This document shows, one piece after another, positions 18,700 to 30,389 of a DNA stretch of 64,000 bases. The translations under genes and the position numbers were made by a program. How positions within the stretch are numbered: position 1 is the stretch's first letter; each line of letters starts with the position of its first letter. This DNA is from Biomphalaria glabrata (taxonomy: Eukaryota > Mollusca > Gastropoda > Planorbidae): the NCBI RefSeq assembly GCF_947242115.1, contig NC_074725.1:18952398-19016397 (forward strand). Direction: 5' to 3'. Under the pieces are notes generated by a model that did not search any database, was not told the origin of the DNA, and saw only the letters and a program-made list of their open reading frames with translations.

Positions 18700-19215
18700 C
18701 ACATCAGTCAACTACAATGTCTTTCCCTTGTTCGATACCAAACAAAATAATTAATTACCAATAGTTAATTAGCTAGTTGATCAATGTTTTGATTGATTCT
18801 TGTAATGTAAGGTACAAGAAAAAATTGTGGAAAATTTCAACTTTATCCGAAATTGTGTGTGGCAGAAATAATGTGTCAAGAATTAACCAGATCGACAGAG
18901 AAACAGACAAAGTGAGTTTTAGAAACTTTGTAATACTAACAAAACATGCAAAATATAATAAATTACTTTTTTTTTGACGAAGTTTTTCAAAGAAAAAGAA
19001 CATCGCAATTACTACAATTTCTCAATATTGCAATATGTATTTCCCTTTTCTATATACATTTTTTAAACCACTAATTAATTAAATAATATGTTAATATTTT
19101 GATTGATTTAAGTGTTGTCATCGATAATGAATAATTTTGCAAAGTTTCAGCTTGATCGGAGAATGGGAAGTGGGAGAAATACATGTGTACAAGAATCTTG
19201 CCAGACAGGCGGTGT
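18700..19215. repeat. Family D repeat, copies 5 and 6
   Basis: Two successive copies: one at about 18710-18900 (cgataccaaacaaaataatt, ttcaactttatccgaaattg) and one at about 19050-19215 (tttcagcttgatcggagaat). Same word order as the other copies. Confidence 0.6.
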
Positions 19216-19259
19216 AATAAGAGGTATAAGCTTTTTTTTTTTTTAGAAAAAAAAAATTA

Positions 19260-19604
19260 CTAGCTAGTAAGTAAGTAAGTACTAAGGCGGTAATGTTTCT
19301 CGGGACAAATTACACGGGGAAAAAAATCTACCCATCAATCCACTGGGACGGCGCGAGAAGTGTGTGCAGCTAAGCAGATGCATTGTTTTAAGATCCACAA
19401 GAGATAGCATTGTTCTGAATGCAATCTAACATCTAACATGTGCAGAAAAAAATCGATGCCTTAGATCAATGATTGTGGTTGAACAATGTTTAGTGTTCGT
19501 TGTGGAACTGGAGCAGTACCGATATAGGAAAGACCCCGTGAAAGAACCGCTCGCTGGAGCTACTTAAATTGTTCTCTGAGGGAGGAGGGGGGGGGGAGAA
19601 AAGA
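19260..19604. other. Unassigned DNA before the 27-bp array
   Basis: Mixed-composition sequence with no coding frame or repeat partner that I can see; ends in a G-rich run just before the array. Confidence 0.4.
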
Positions 19605-20441
19605 GTGCTCAGTGAGTCTAAATGTACGCCAGTGCTCAGTGAGTCTAAATGTACGCCAGTGCTCAGTGAGTCTAAATGTACGCCAGTGCTCAGTGAGTCT
19701 AAATGTACGCCAGTGCTCAGTGAGTCTAAATGTACGCCAGTGCTCAGTGAGTCTAAATGTACGCCAGTGCTCAGTGAGTCTAAATGTACGCCAGTGCTCA
19801 GTGAGTCTAAATGTACGCCAGTGCTCAGTGAGTCTAAATGTACGCCAGTGCTCAGTGAGTCTAAATGTACGCCAGTGCTCAGTGAGTCTAAATGTACGCC
19901 AGTGCTCAGTGAGTCTAAATGTACGCCAGTGCTCAGTGAGTCTAAATGTACGCCAGTGCTCAGTGAGTCTAAATGTACGCCAGTGCTCAGTGAGTCTAAA
20001 TGTACGCCAGTGCTCAGTGAGTCTAAATGTACGCCAGTGCTCAGTGAGTCTAAATGTACGCCAGTGCTCAGTGAGTCTAAATGTACGCCAGTGCTCAGTG
20101 AGTCTAAATGTACGCCAGTGCTCAGTGAGTCTAAATGTACGCCAGTGCTCAGTGAGTCTAAATGTACGCCAGTGCTCAGTGAGTCTAAATGTACGCCAGT
20201 GCTCAGTGAGTCTAAATGTACGCCAGTGCTCAGTGAGTCTAAATGTACACCAGTGCTCAGTGAGTCTAAATGTACGCCAGTGCTCAGTGAGTCTAAATGT
20301 ACACCAGTGCTCAGTGAGTCTAAATGTACGCCAGTGCTCAGTGAGTCTAAATGTACGCCAGTGCTCAGTGAGTCTAAATGTACGCCAGTGCTCAGTGAGT
20401 CTAAATGTACGCCAGTGCTCAGTGAGTCTAAATGTACGCCA
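19605..20441. repeat. 27-bp minisatellite, exactly 31 units
   Basis: 837 bp made of 31 copies of a 27-bp unit (gtgctcagtgagtctaaatg plus tacgcca). Copies look identical except for two near 20249 and 20303, where tacgcc is tacacc. Because 27 is divisible by three, frames stay open through the whole array: nine-residue repeats VLSESKCTP and SVSLNVRQC on plus and RTFRLTEHW on minus. No start context, splice signal or unique domain supports a gene. The near-perfect identity points to recent expansion or strong homogenisation; collapsed or expanded copy number in assembly is also possible. Confidence 0.97.
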
Positions 20442-20654
20442 ACAAAGAGTGTGTAAGCTAGAACAAAAAATCAAAAGTAAAAGCCAATTCCTATTACATT
20501 TGATACAAGGTAATCTTGACCGTCATTTTTTTAACAAATCTTTTTTGTTTTAAACAAAGGTTATATAACTCCGTCTGTCTGTCTGTCTGTCTGTCTGGGT
20601 GAAATCTTGAACACGTTATTTCTCCCACTTTCCATTCTGGGTTGAAAGTTTGTA

Positions 20655-22545
20655 CAATTAGTCATTGTCATCTTATCTTATCTTATCTTATATAATACAG
20701 ACGTTACTTCAAAAAAGAAGATGATTACGTCCTACGCGTCATGCATTCAGTCATGCATATTAACCAATGACTTAAATTCTGCTCAGGCAACCCATTCCAT
20801 GCTCTAATAGCACTAGGGAAGAAGGAGTATTTGTACAAATTTGTCCTAGCATATGGGATGAGAAATGTGCCTTAATCTTTGTGTCTTTCTGAGTATTTTA
20901 TTACATTTTGTTTTTGTATTTGAAGATTATGGTTCAGTGTTTTATCTATAATTGCTACTTTACTTTTGAGTCTTCTGTGCTGAAGGCTTTCTAAATTTAG
21001 TGATTTTACTAAAGGTGTTACTCTAGTTAAATGTAAATATTCGTTTGTTAAGAAACTCACTGCTCTATTTTGTGTCTGTTCCAGTTTCTTAATGTTTTCT
21101 TAAGTTGAGGGGTCCCAAACAGAGGATGCATATTCTATTATTGGCCTAACCAAGGTTAAATAACATTTTCGTTTTATGTTCTTATTTGATTTATAGAAAT
21201 TTCTTTTAATAAACCCTAATGCTTTGTTTGATTGATAGCTTCATCAATATGGGGATTCCATGACAGTTTTCATTTATTATAACACCTAGGTATTTTGCGT
21301 TTTTAGTCTGTGTTACTGGTTTGCCATGAATAAGATAAGTGGAATTAATTTGTTTTAGTTTTTTTGTTACTCTTAGCAACTGACATTTTTCTGGGTGGAA
21401 AGACATGCTCCAATTTGATTCCCATTTCTGTAATTCATCTAATTCTCTTTGTAAAAATCTGTGTCTTGTGTTGTTTTTATTGTTCTATATATTATGCAAT
21501 CGTCTGCAAATAATCTGACTTTTGTTCCTGAAGTAATGCAATTTGGTAAATCATTTATGTAAATTAAAAATAGTAGTGGACCCAAGACTGTTCCTTGAGG
21601 TACACCTGAGTTTACTGTTATCGGTGTTGATTTAGAGCCATTTATTATTACAGTTTGTTCTCTCCATATCAGAAAATCTTTAATCCACTGATGCAGTGGA
21701 CCATTAATGCCGAAATATTTTAATTTTTTAAGCAAACTATGGTGGTGAACTTTGTCAAAAGCCTTAGAAAAATCTAGTAAGATAGCATCTATTTGTTCAC
21801 TATTATCTAAACCTTTTGAAAAATCATCAATTAGTCCTATTAGTTGTGTTTCACATGATCTATATTTCCTAAAGCCATGTTGGTATGGTGTAAGGACATT
21901 ATGTTTGTCTAAGTGGTTTATGATGTTACTACATATTATGTGTTCTAGGATTTTACATGTGATGCTGGTAAGTGATACTGGTCTGTAGTTTTCTGGGTCT
22001 GATTTTTCTCCTTTTTTAAATAGAGGGGTGACATTAGCTTCTTTCCAGTCCCTTGGTACTCTGCCCTGGTTAAGAGATGCCTGAAAAAGTATTTTAAACA
22101 CTGGTGTTAGCTCATTGCTTAGTTCTTTGAGTAGTCTAGCTGGAATACCATCAGGTCCAGACGCTTTATTTGGTTTGATGTTGGCTAATAGTTTTCGGAT
22201 TCCCTTTACTTGTACTTCTATATCTCCTATGTTGTCTACTTGGTTCAAATTCAGTAATATGTCTTTGTCTCCTGGGGCTGAGAATGCTGATGCAAAGTAT
22301 TTGTTTAGGATTTAGCTTTAGTTTCATTATCATTATGTGTTAAGTTGTCTTCTCCTTTTAATGGCGCTATGCCTGTTGTTTCCGTTTTCTTAGACTTAAT
22401 GTATGACCATAGGTTTTTTTTTTTTGTTTTCTTTAGATATTACAATGTTTATGTAACTTTCGTAACTTCTTCTATAGAGAAATGACTTTTGTAATTTCTT
22501 TTCCTGAAAATTTTGGCTATTCGCATCTCTCACATATATAATTTT
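20655..22545 (-). mobile_element. CR1-like LINE, 5'-truncated, with (ATAAG)n tail
   Basis: The best open frame is 21439-22248 on the minus strand, 269 codons. It shows NKASGPDGIP, KGEKSDPENYRPVSLTS, the catalytic-region AFDKVHHHSLL, GVPQGTVLGPLLFLIYINDL and LFADDCIIYR, in the order of the RT palm of CR1/L2/Jockey-group LINEs. Upstream, 22320-22545 still reads WSYIKSKKTE-like residues of the same protein in broken frames. Downstream, after frame breaks near 21440 and 21110, YLGVIINEN, RPIIEYAS and RTNLYKYSFFPSAIRAWN mark the thumb and C-terminus. It ends in repeats of tcttatcttatctta at about 20672-20692, which is the microsatellite 3' tail of CR1-type elements. A dead copy. Confidence 0.9.
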
Positions 22546-22719
22546 TATGTGCAGCAACAAAGCCCATTAGTTAATCATTTAGTCGTAATAATTTTAAAAA
22601 AAAAAAGGAATGTATTAGGCAAAGGGTAGAATTAGATCGTTCGCTACAAATATTTTATTAACAATACTAGAGTCTATAAAACCTTCTATTTTTATAAGTA
22701 CTTGAATCAACTCATCCAT

Positions 22720-23225
22720 CATCTCATATTTCCCTTGACTTCCGTCCTACGGTGTTGTGAGAGAGAGAGCGTAACCAATTTTCCCGTCACCAGCTGTTAT
22801 TAGCAAGATATCAAGAGAGAGAGAGGCTGATCTTTTACGTTGTCCAGCCAGCTTTTCTCGGCCCTTTCTTTGTGCCTTGAGGGATGACTTTTGACACAGT
22901 TCTCATGTCTTACAAATACAATGAAGTAACGTCTGTATTTTATAAGATAAGAATGACCAAACCAGTTCAGCTTTCGTCTCTTAACAGCATTGGTCTTTCC
23001 TTTTTGCTAGCCAGAGTGTTGACTTGTAAAAGTACAAACTCATTTGTCTTATTTTCCTGGTATGTGATACTCAGCATTTCTCTGTAGCATTTACTCCCAA
23101 AGGCTGGAATTCTTTCAGCCTCAGCGTTCAGTGTCCAACTTTCACAACCATATAGAAGTAGGGAGACCACTAGTGTAGAATACATATTTAATTTTAGTTG
23201 GCAGCTGATGTCAATCTTCCAGATT
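22720..23225 (-). mobile_element. LINE RT C-terminal fragment
   Basis: Minus strand 22967-23185 reads SLLLYGCESWTLNAEAER then ITYQENKTNEFVLLQVNTLA, the post-palm and C-terminal signature of a second LINE family. A similar, shorter piece is at 60095-60290. A GA-rich microsatellite lies at 22755-22825. Confidence 0.75.
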
Positions 23226-23289
23226 TTCCAGTTTGCTCATGACAGCGGATGCCTGTCACAGTCTCGTTTAAACGGGTTGAATAGCTAGC

Positions 23290-24120
23290 TCAAGAATATT
23301 GATGAATACAAATATGTTCAATTGCACACATTTATTAATGTTAGTTTACATCTATTAACAATTAATTACATGATTGATTCAAAATAATTGATGCAATTTC
23401 ATTCTATATAAGCTTTTTTTTTTAAATTTAATTTTATATTTTATTTGTTGAAATTGTGTTTAATCAGACTCGGGTCTCAATTACTTTCTTCAGCATTCTT
23501 GAAAAAAAAATCAAGTATATAGGTCTGGACATTATGAGGGCTTTTGTAGATGATTATTAATGACTATATTTTCCCTGCATTCAGTTTAAGCTCGTTAAAT
23601 TGCAATAAATACATCCATAAGAAATAAAGTTCAATTTTTTGTTAAGTTTTCAAGGCCAACAAAAATGATTATTGTCGTCTGCACAGAGTGAGGCTTTTTT
23701 ATTCAGTGAAAAAAAAATAACACGCTAGAATCAATACATTTTTTGGGATCGATACTGCTTGAGACAAAGCTCTTGGTGAACAATAAAAAAAGATCGTGAG
23801 AAGAAAGTAAATATCGATATATCCAAATTCAATGTTGATCAATTTTTTTTTTTCAAATTTAATACGTGATTTCGGTGTTTTTATCATGCATTGTGGGAAG
23901 AAGGCTATGGTATATATATATATATATTTTCAATAAATGGATAAAAAAGAAAATAATACTAATATCGATGAGATTTGAATAATTCAAGTTTCTTTGAATG
24001 TAGCCTGTTGAACAAGAAATCATTAAACGACCAATGTGATTTCATGCTGGAAATTGTTAATGCTTTGAAATTCTCTTCAATATTTGAGCAGAAGGGCAAA
24101 AGCGACCAACTGGCGCCTAA
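23290..24120. other. AT-rich unassigned stretch
   Basis: No coding exon, named repeat or splice-bounded frame seen; a short (TA)n at about 23912-23930. Confidence 0.5.
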
Positions 24121-24123
24121 AAG

Positions 24124-24893
24124 TCATTTTATCTTATCTTATGAAATACAGACGTTACTTCAAAAAAAAAAAAAAGAAGATGATTACGTCCTACGTGTGT
24201 TCCTAAGTCAATCTAGACTCAGGGCCGGTCCTAACAATTGCGGTGCCCTATGCGAAACTGATTGCGCGGGGCCTAGTCTAGGTGGGAATAAGGGTAATAA
24301 GTGAAAATTAAGATTTTGTATTAGAAAAAAGGTTCGACTTAGAATTTTTTGAAATTCTTTACTAAGAACAAAATAGCTATCAAATTAACTTTAATTTACG
24401 AACATTGCACCTATGGCATATTTATATGCCAGTGACTATAAAAATAAATAAAGAATTGTAACTTCCGATTAAGGTGAAAATTTGCCCGATTATTACATTT
24501 TATTACATGAAAGCTGACAATGCCTTTTTTCTGCCTTTTTTCTTTAATCGCGCGTAGGATTGGCGTTTTACTTAATGAATGACACCCACAAATGACAATT
24601 TTGACTATTTTCAGGAGATTTTTATGAGTTTTCAGAAGATTTTAATAAGTTCAGGAGCTTTCCATGACTTTTTCGTATGTATTCTGCAATTTAATAAGTA
24701 CACCTAGAATTAGCGCGGGGCCTATGGAAGCGCGGGGCCCACTGCGACCGCATAGGTTGCAGTGGCCTAAGACCGGCCCTGAATCTAGTCATGTATGTTA
24801 ATCAACGAATTCAATTTTGCCAGGTCATTGGTTTTCCTAGCTAATTCAGGCAACCCATTCCATGCTCTAATAGCACTAACGAAGAATGATTTG
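24124..24893 (-). mobile_element. CR1-like LINE 3' fragment split by a hAT element
   Basis: 24124-24217 and 24782-24893 together match the 3' end of the CR1-like LINE (tcttatcttatgaaatacag, gatgattacgtcctacg, then ccattccatgctctaatagc). The middle is the hAT derivative at 24220-24781. Confidence 0.85.
24220..24781. mobile_element. Non-autonomous hAT-type element inserted in a CR1 fragment
   Basis: Begins CAGGGCCGGTC and ends GACCGGCCCTG, an 11-bp perfect terminal inverted repeat of hAT type. The flanks are aatctaga (24210-24217, plus two extra bases) and aatctagt (24782-24789), an imperfect 8-bp target duplication. The matching empty site is visible in the related CR1 fragment near 26645 (gtcaatctagtcaag). 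At 562 bp it has no transposase frame. Confidence 0.88.
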
Positions 24894-25180
24894 CCTAGAG
24901 GTTATACCCAAACATGGGAAAGGCTTCGGAAGACAATCTTAAAGAAAAATCCGGAGTCGGTGAACCTCAGATATCTTGCAGCACACAGTGTCACACCCTT
25001 GCAGAGTCTGCGACGCCGCTGATTCCAAACTGTATCGGTACCTGCCGTTGTGGAAGAGCTGCTCTGTAGGAGACATCGTTAATATCCATGCTGTCACCTC
25101 ATTTCTATAAGACGAGCTTGTTCCATGACCGAAGGAGATCAGCAATGAATTATAAACAGGACCAGGCAAAGGATTCAAAT
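24894..25180. other. Unassigned repeat-like sequence
   Basis: Mixed GC content, CpG-containing, sandwiched between a CR1 fragment and a SINE. Open on both strands for 75-79 codons but no family recognised. Probably part of an unrecognised transposon. Confidence 0.3.
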
Positions 25181-25184
25181 GTTG

Positions 25185-25440
25185 AATAGGGCAGATGATG
25201 TAAAGGTCATCTGTTTCTTTGGCCTACGGTTAATGAGGGTGTCATGTGGCCAACACAACGACCAACCGCCTTTACTTTTCCCCAACTAATGTCAAATACC
25301 CATTAGAGCTGGGTAGACTCAGAGGCGCCCCAAAGATCCTGAAATTAAAAATCCATGTCTTCACCAGGATTCAAACTCAAATCCGGGACCCCCGATTCAG
25401 AAGCCAAGCCCTTTACCGCTCAGCCACCGCGCCTCCATGC
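25185..25440 (-). repeat. tRNA-derived SINE, family B, copy 1
   Basis: On the minus strand it reads like a tRNA: GGTGGCTGAGCGGTAAAG (box A region), then GTTTGAATCC (box B-like), followed by a SINE body with gggcagatgatgtaaaggtc at the plus-strand left end. The copy at 33600-33860 matches through the whole length. Confidence 0.85.
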
Positions 25441-25619
25441 GATCAATTCGTTTATGAAATTATGGTGTAAAAACTTAAACGAGACCCATTTTATGTTTAG
25501 TTAACTGCGGACTTGAAGCTGCATATGAATATTATAAATATCCTAGTAGTATTTCAATCGCCTTGTTCTAGTGATTGTTACAGATTGACAAATAAAGAAA
25601 TCTAATCCTATTATTGCTT

Positions 25620-25780
25620 TGTATTATAGCGTGTCTTTCATGTGCCTATAAAATGCTATTTTCTATTACTTTTGTAAACATTGGAGGAGGGGGTAAAATC
25701 GACTATTAAAAATTCGGGATTCGAACTGTAGACCCCTTGTTAAATAGCCAAGCGCTTTACACCGCACTCCCAGCCATACA
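25620..25780 (-). repeat. SINE family C, copy 3
   Basis: gtctttcatgtgcctataaa, ggaggagggggta, then on the minus strand a tRNA-like part with GCGCTTGGCTAT and box B-like AGTTCGAATCCC. Confidence 0.65.
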
Positions 25781-25826
25781 TGCTATATTGAACTAACAAC
25801 TCCTGACATGAAATTAATATTTTTTT

Positions 25827-26009
25827 CAGTGGCGTAGCTAAGATGGGGGGGGGGGGGAATTTGAAAATCCACCGGGCCTCCACTTGAGGTGGGGGCCCAA
25901 ATGAGTGTTTTTCACATTCAATATTAAATATGAGGCAAAAAGCAGGGGCCCCCAAAGAGGTCAAGCCCCTGGGCCCTCAAATGATAGGAAATTCCTAGCT
26001 ACGCCCCTG
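25827..26009. mobile_element. Short hAT-type MITE
   Basis: Starts CAGTGGCGTAGCTA and ends TAGCTACGCCCCTG, inverted repeats typical of many hAT MITEs. It is 183 bp with a G run near its left end. Flanked on both sides by T runs, which hides the target duplication. Confidence 0.85.
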
Positions 26010-26019
26010 TTTTTTTTTT

Positions 26020-26575
26020 TTGTTTTTTTTTTGCCTTCACAGTCCCCTCCTACCTGGTCGTGAGTATCTCAATGAAATGTCGCCACCATACACGTTTTTA
26101 TCAGACCGAGTTGACAGTGTTTTGTGTATGTGTGTGTGTTTGAGAGAAAGAGAGAGAGTATGTATTTTTTTTTTTTGAGTGAGAGAGAGAATGTGTATGT
26201 GTGGGAAATGACACTATTAAATGAAATACATTTACTCGAAAGGTTCAAATTTAAAGTTTGCTCCGAATGATCGATTTGTTTCCATCCCTGACACTCCTTG
26301 TTTGATGTCCTTCTGTATTTATTGATTTCTCTTCGTTTTAAATTTGTAGAGCTTCCAATGTGTTGTTGAACATTTTTAAAAATGAGTTAATTTTTCATAT
26401 GAAAGAAAATATCAATCTAATAGTGCTTAGGTATTGTGTGTTTATACAGTAGAGCTAGACCAAAGCCATGGCTCAAGACATTGGTGATTTTCAAGGCAAA
26501 ATGTGGCCAACTGGGATACAGCTTCGTAACCGAGAAGTTGTATAGGTTGTATAGAATACTGTATTCCTAGACATT
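26020..26575. other. Unassigned DNA with GA/GT microsatellites
   Basis: Short gtgtgt and gagaga runs near 26125-26200; otherwise nothing recognised. Confidence 0.5.
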
Positions 26576-27001
26576 AATCTTATCTTATGAAATTCAGACG
26601 TTATTTCAAAATTAGAAGATGATTACGTCCTACGCGTGTTCCTAGGTCAATCTAGTCAAGCATGTTAATCAATGACTTAAATTTCTGCCAAGTCATTGGT
26701 TTTTCCTTGCTGGCTATATGCTCTAATAGCACTAAGAAAGAAGGAGCATTTGTACAAATTTGTCCTAGCATATGGAACAAGGAATGTGCCGTTCGTTATC
26801 TTTGTGTCTTTCTTAGTTGTTTTTTTTTTATTAGGCTTTGTTTTTGTATTTGAAGATTATGGTTCAGTGTTTTATGTGTTATTGCTACTTTACTTGTAGG
26901 TCTTCTATTCCAAATAGTTTCTAAATTGAGTGATTTTACTAAAGATGTTACACTAGTTAAATGGGAATATTCGTTTGTTATGAATCTCACTGCTCTATTT
27001 A
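26576..27001 (-). mobile_element. CR1-like LINE 3' fragment
   Basis: About 425 bp parallel to the 3' end of the LINE at 20655 (cttatcttatgaaattcaga, gtcctagcatatggaacaag, attatggttcagtgttttat). It lacks the (ATAAG)n length of the full copy. Confidence 0.85.
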
Positions 27002-27205
27002 GATTTGTTTGTTATGTTGTATTCTGTGTATTTGTATGAAATGATGTATTCCCATATGTTCATCTGTAATGCACTTTGCCAATATATTTGTATGAATTGC
27101 TTTTTTTGCATGATAAATATCTGCGATGCCCTGTGTTCCTATTGTTCCGTGTGTGTGTGTGTGTTGTCTTATATATTTAATACAACTGAAAACGAAGTAA
27201 AATAG

Positions 27206-27307
27206 TTACTTTTTTTCGGCTTTCTTTTTCAGAGCTTTTTCAATGGCTCTTTGTCTGGAGTTCTTACATGCTGTTAAAATAACGGACATCTCGTGACTTG
27301 AACAGCC
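27206..27307 (-). CDS. Candidate terminal exon of an unidentified gene
   Basis: On the minus strand a strong acceptor (ttcttattgcag) is followed by 33 codons and TAA: GCSSHEMSVILTACKNSRQR, then a lysine-rich end AIEKALKKKAEKK. Composition and the clean acceptor resemble a real last exon, and the frame is closed just upstream of the acceptor region only by intron-like sequence. I do not recognise the protein and no partner exon was identified. If real, it must belong to a gene extending to the right, possibly nested in a long intron of the FAIM-like gene. A chance frame is a serious alternative. Confidence 0.35.
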   Translation of the reverse strand, partial: GCSSHEMSVILTACKNSRQRAIEKALKKKAEKK

Positions 27308-27399
27308 CTGCAATAAGAAGAAGTGACTCAGGATGAACATTGTGGAACATAATAGATAGGTTTTATACAATAACGGATCACAAAAAAAAAGTGTTAAAA

Positions 27400-28770
27400 T
27401 CAAAAGGTTATAATATTATAAGACAATGAGCATTTTAATCAAACTCAATTATCAGTTGAATATTCAATCTCCGTTCTGTTTTACCGGAGAGTAGTCGCGA
27501 AGTTATTAGTCGACGATCTTGTTCACGCTGTGAGGAATGTTTTCCATTTGCAAGTAAGATCATTGTTTGTGGATGTGTGCCACTATGTCTGATTCAGATG
27601 ATGGTAAAATAATGCCGGTCGCGATTGGGTGTTGTTACCGGTCGTTGACATGTAGCACCAAACAGCTCGTAGACAACTCAACCGTTGTAGGCGCAATGTA
27701 TCTGAACTAATAACACTTCAAATAACTTGAATAACTTCCTTTCGTGAACCAACTAAATATACATTTACTTAAAATATAGAAAAAATTAACTTGTGATCAA
27801 ATGAAATGAATTTAGTAGACTTTAGTAATAATATATTTTAACAAAATCTAACACACTACAATAACACAACCATCCAGTCTCACGTTCTGGAGTCGTCTCC
27901 CCTAAGACCAAGTGACGACACTGGCACCTATGTTGAATCATGCACAACTTAGCACAACCAATCGCTAACCTCTTACCACCGTCTCCATAGAAACAAACAC
28001 ACATACACACATCCATAACAATGGGTTTGCGTGGCCACATGATATACTGCATTTATCCTTAATCTTCGAAATGGAAGACATTGCCATTCATTTTATTCAG
28101 AAAATGATCACTGTGTGCACACCGCTTTGTAGGCCTACACTTTCTGCGGTATCTCAAGAATTCTTTAGTATCAAATTTTCTACTTCTGTTGTTCTGCTTC
28201 CTGTCCGATGTTTGATATTTTCTGAAAGGTCACCTGTAATACAGCATGCCCTCGCCCATTCGCATACTGTCTTGTTGAGTTTTAGATTACATCTTTCAAG
28301 AGTCTTTCAAGATGTTCACGCAAAACCTTCACAGCTTGGTCATTTAGGCAACAGATTAAGTCAATATTTTCACAAGAAACTAAAAAAAATGTCAACAACA
28401 CTAAATTGAACGTCACTGTTGCCAACTTAATAGAAGAACAATATCTCAATGAGTGACAGTTGATCTTCGTATCAATTTGTAAGTTATAGATTGAATGTCT
28501 AATGCTCCTGTTATTTATAGAGATTATCTTCTGCTTTCAAAATGTAGTTCTGCAGGCGCTGAAAATGATACTAGACATTTTTAATAAAACAGCTTAACAA
28601 CACTTCTTTTTTTTTTGTACACCGGATACATCAAGAAATCGTAGCTATTTATAGTTTTTCCACCATGTATGTCTCTTATGATCGGTTCGAGAGTATCTCC
28701 AGAGTCGCAGAAGTGTAAAAACAATAGGATGATTAAAGTAGAACAAGCCAAGAAGGGATTTATCTATTCG
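27400..28770. other. Unassigned DNA
   Basis: 27480-27720 and 27860-28050 are less AT-rich and CpG-containing, as a promoter or first exon might be, but I cannot support a gene. Plus-strand 28071-28409 is an open frame of 112 codons without recognisable features. Confidence 0.35.
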
Positions 28771-28774
28771 GTAC

Positions 28775-28925
28775 ATTTCAGACGATCTTTCAAAAAATGA
28801 TGATTATTTCAATTGTGCCCAAACTCCTGCGGGACCGCAGGGAATATAGGCAGGGTACGAATTTTCTGCACCATAGTGACAACAGTCGTAAGCAACTACC
28901 ACACGACCAGGTGTCCATCATGGTT
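28775..28925 (-). repeat. tRNA-derived SINE, family A, copy 5
   Basis: gcccaaactcctgcgggac, ggcagggtacgaattttctg and ccacacgaccaggtgtccat keep family order. Confidence 0.7.
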
Positions 28926-29760
28926 GATATAATAAAGAAAAAGTCACTGAAGCACTCTCAACCAAGGTAAGCCTACTAGACAGAGGAGTGCAATTGTAGT
29001 ATTGACAACATTAAGGCAACAAACTACTGAGACAGGGTCCAAATACTTGGAACATTTTTCCCCCTTACCATTGAAGAATGAGCATCATGGGAGACAACTT
29101 CCCTTACCGTCAACCAGAACAGCTCAAAACTAATATTTACCTCGAAAAAAAAAAGGATAATACAGTCACGTGACTGTCACGTGAGTAAGTAAATACACGT
29201 TTCTAGATCTCCATTTAATTATTCCAAGAGGCTGCTCAGAGAAGATATAGATCTTCTCCTTCCAATGGCTTAGAAACGAAAAATGAGTGTTTAGAAATGT
29301 TAATCAATTTTAAATCTGTGCGTGTATAAAATGTTGTAAAGTTGAAAGGAAACCTTATCTTCTAAGCTCACTACTTTATTGAACAGGGAGATTAATTACA
29401 TCCTGACCAAAAAAAAACAAAGTAGTTCACAGGGTAATTAACCCTTACACTTCGGGTCACTTCTGCTCAGATCTAGATCTACAGTGTGATAGCTCGTGAA
29501 TATGAGAGCACCATGATTGATGGGAATAAAATCATATCACGAAAAAAGAAAAGAAGTATGAGACAGAGTGAGAATCAATGAAATCTTTAGGACTTAGCAC
29601 AATCTCAGAGACGAAATGGAAAATAAATACAGTCTGGTATGAACATTTAAAACTTAATAGACTGTTGGAAGTAAACCATTTAGAGAATAGAAAGGATCTT
29701 CTTAAGAACTCAATACCATTGTTGAATAGATCAATACTGTCCTGATCACAATTTTTAAAC
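28926..29760. other. Unassigned DNA
   Basis: AT-rich, with ctagatct-type words; no supported gene. Confidence 0.5.
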
Positions 29761-29762
29761 AT

Positions 29763-30385
29763 TAAGATCCAATATCATGCTTCACAATCTTTGATCACTA
29801 AGATCCAAGATCATGCTTTAAAATCTTTTGAACACTAAGATCCAAGACCATGTTTCACGTAATCTTTGAACACTAAGATCCAAGACCATGTTTCACGTAA
29901 TCTTTGAACACTAAGATACAAGACCATGCTTCACGTAACCTTTGAACACTAAGATACAAGACCATGTTTCACGTAATCTTTGAACACTAAGATACAAGAC
30001 CATGTTTCACGTAACCTTTGAACACTAAGATACAAGACCATGCTTTACGTAACCTTTGAACACTTAAGATACAAGACCATGTTTCACGTAACCTTTGAAC
30101 ACTAAGATACAAGACCATGCTTCACGTAACCTTTGAACACTTAAGATACAAGACCATGCTTCACGTAATCTTTGAACACTAAGATACAAGACCATGCTTC
30201 ACGTAACCTTTGAACACTAAGATACAAGACCATGCTTCACGTAACCTTTGAACACTTAAGATACAAGACCATGCTTCACGTAATCTTTGAACACTAAGAT
30301 ACAAGACCATGCTTCACGTAACCTTTGAACACTTAAGATACAAGACCATGCTTCACATATTCTTTGAACACTAAGATCTAAGATT
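29763..30385. repeat. 38/39-bp minisatellite, about 16 units
   Basis: Unit: aagatacaagaccatgcttc followed by acgtaacctttgaacact, with an optional extra T (cactaag or cacttaag). The first units at the left are the most diverged (ccaatatcatgcttcacaat), and the right-hand part is nearly uniform, with alternating 38- and 39-bp units. Confidence 0.95.
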
Positions 30386-30389
30386 TAGA

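Noticed and set aside
19560-20553. Three overlapping open frames of 295-313 codons in the 27-bp array
   Set aside because: They arise because the unit length is divisible by three and stop-free; no unique domain, start context or splice signals.
25185-25440. A true tRNA gene
   Set aside because: Box A and box B are present, but the acceptor stem does not close and the sequence continues into a body shared with the copy at 33600, so it is a SINE.
26040-26115. Minus-strand exon-like frame (NVYGGDISLRYSRP) with a GTAGGA donor
   Set aside because: No acceptor upstream and no homology recognised.
28071-28409. 112-codon plus-strand frame
   Set aside because: No start context, motif or splice support; composition like surrounding DNA.
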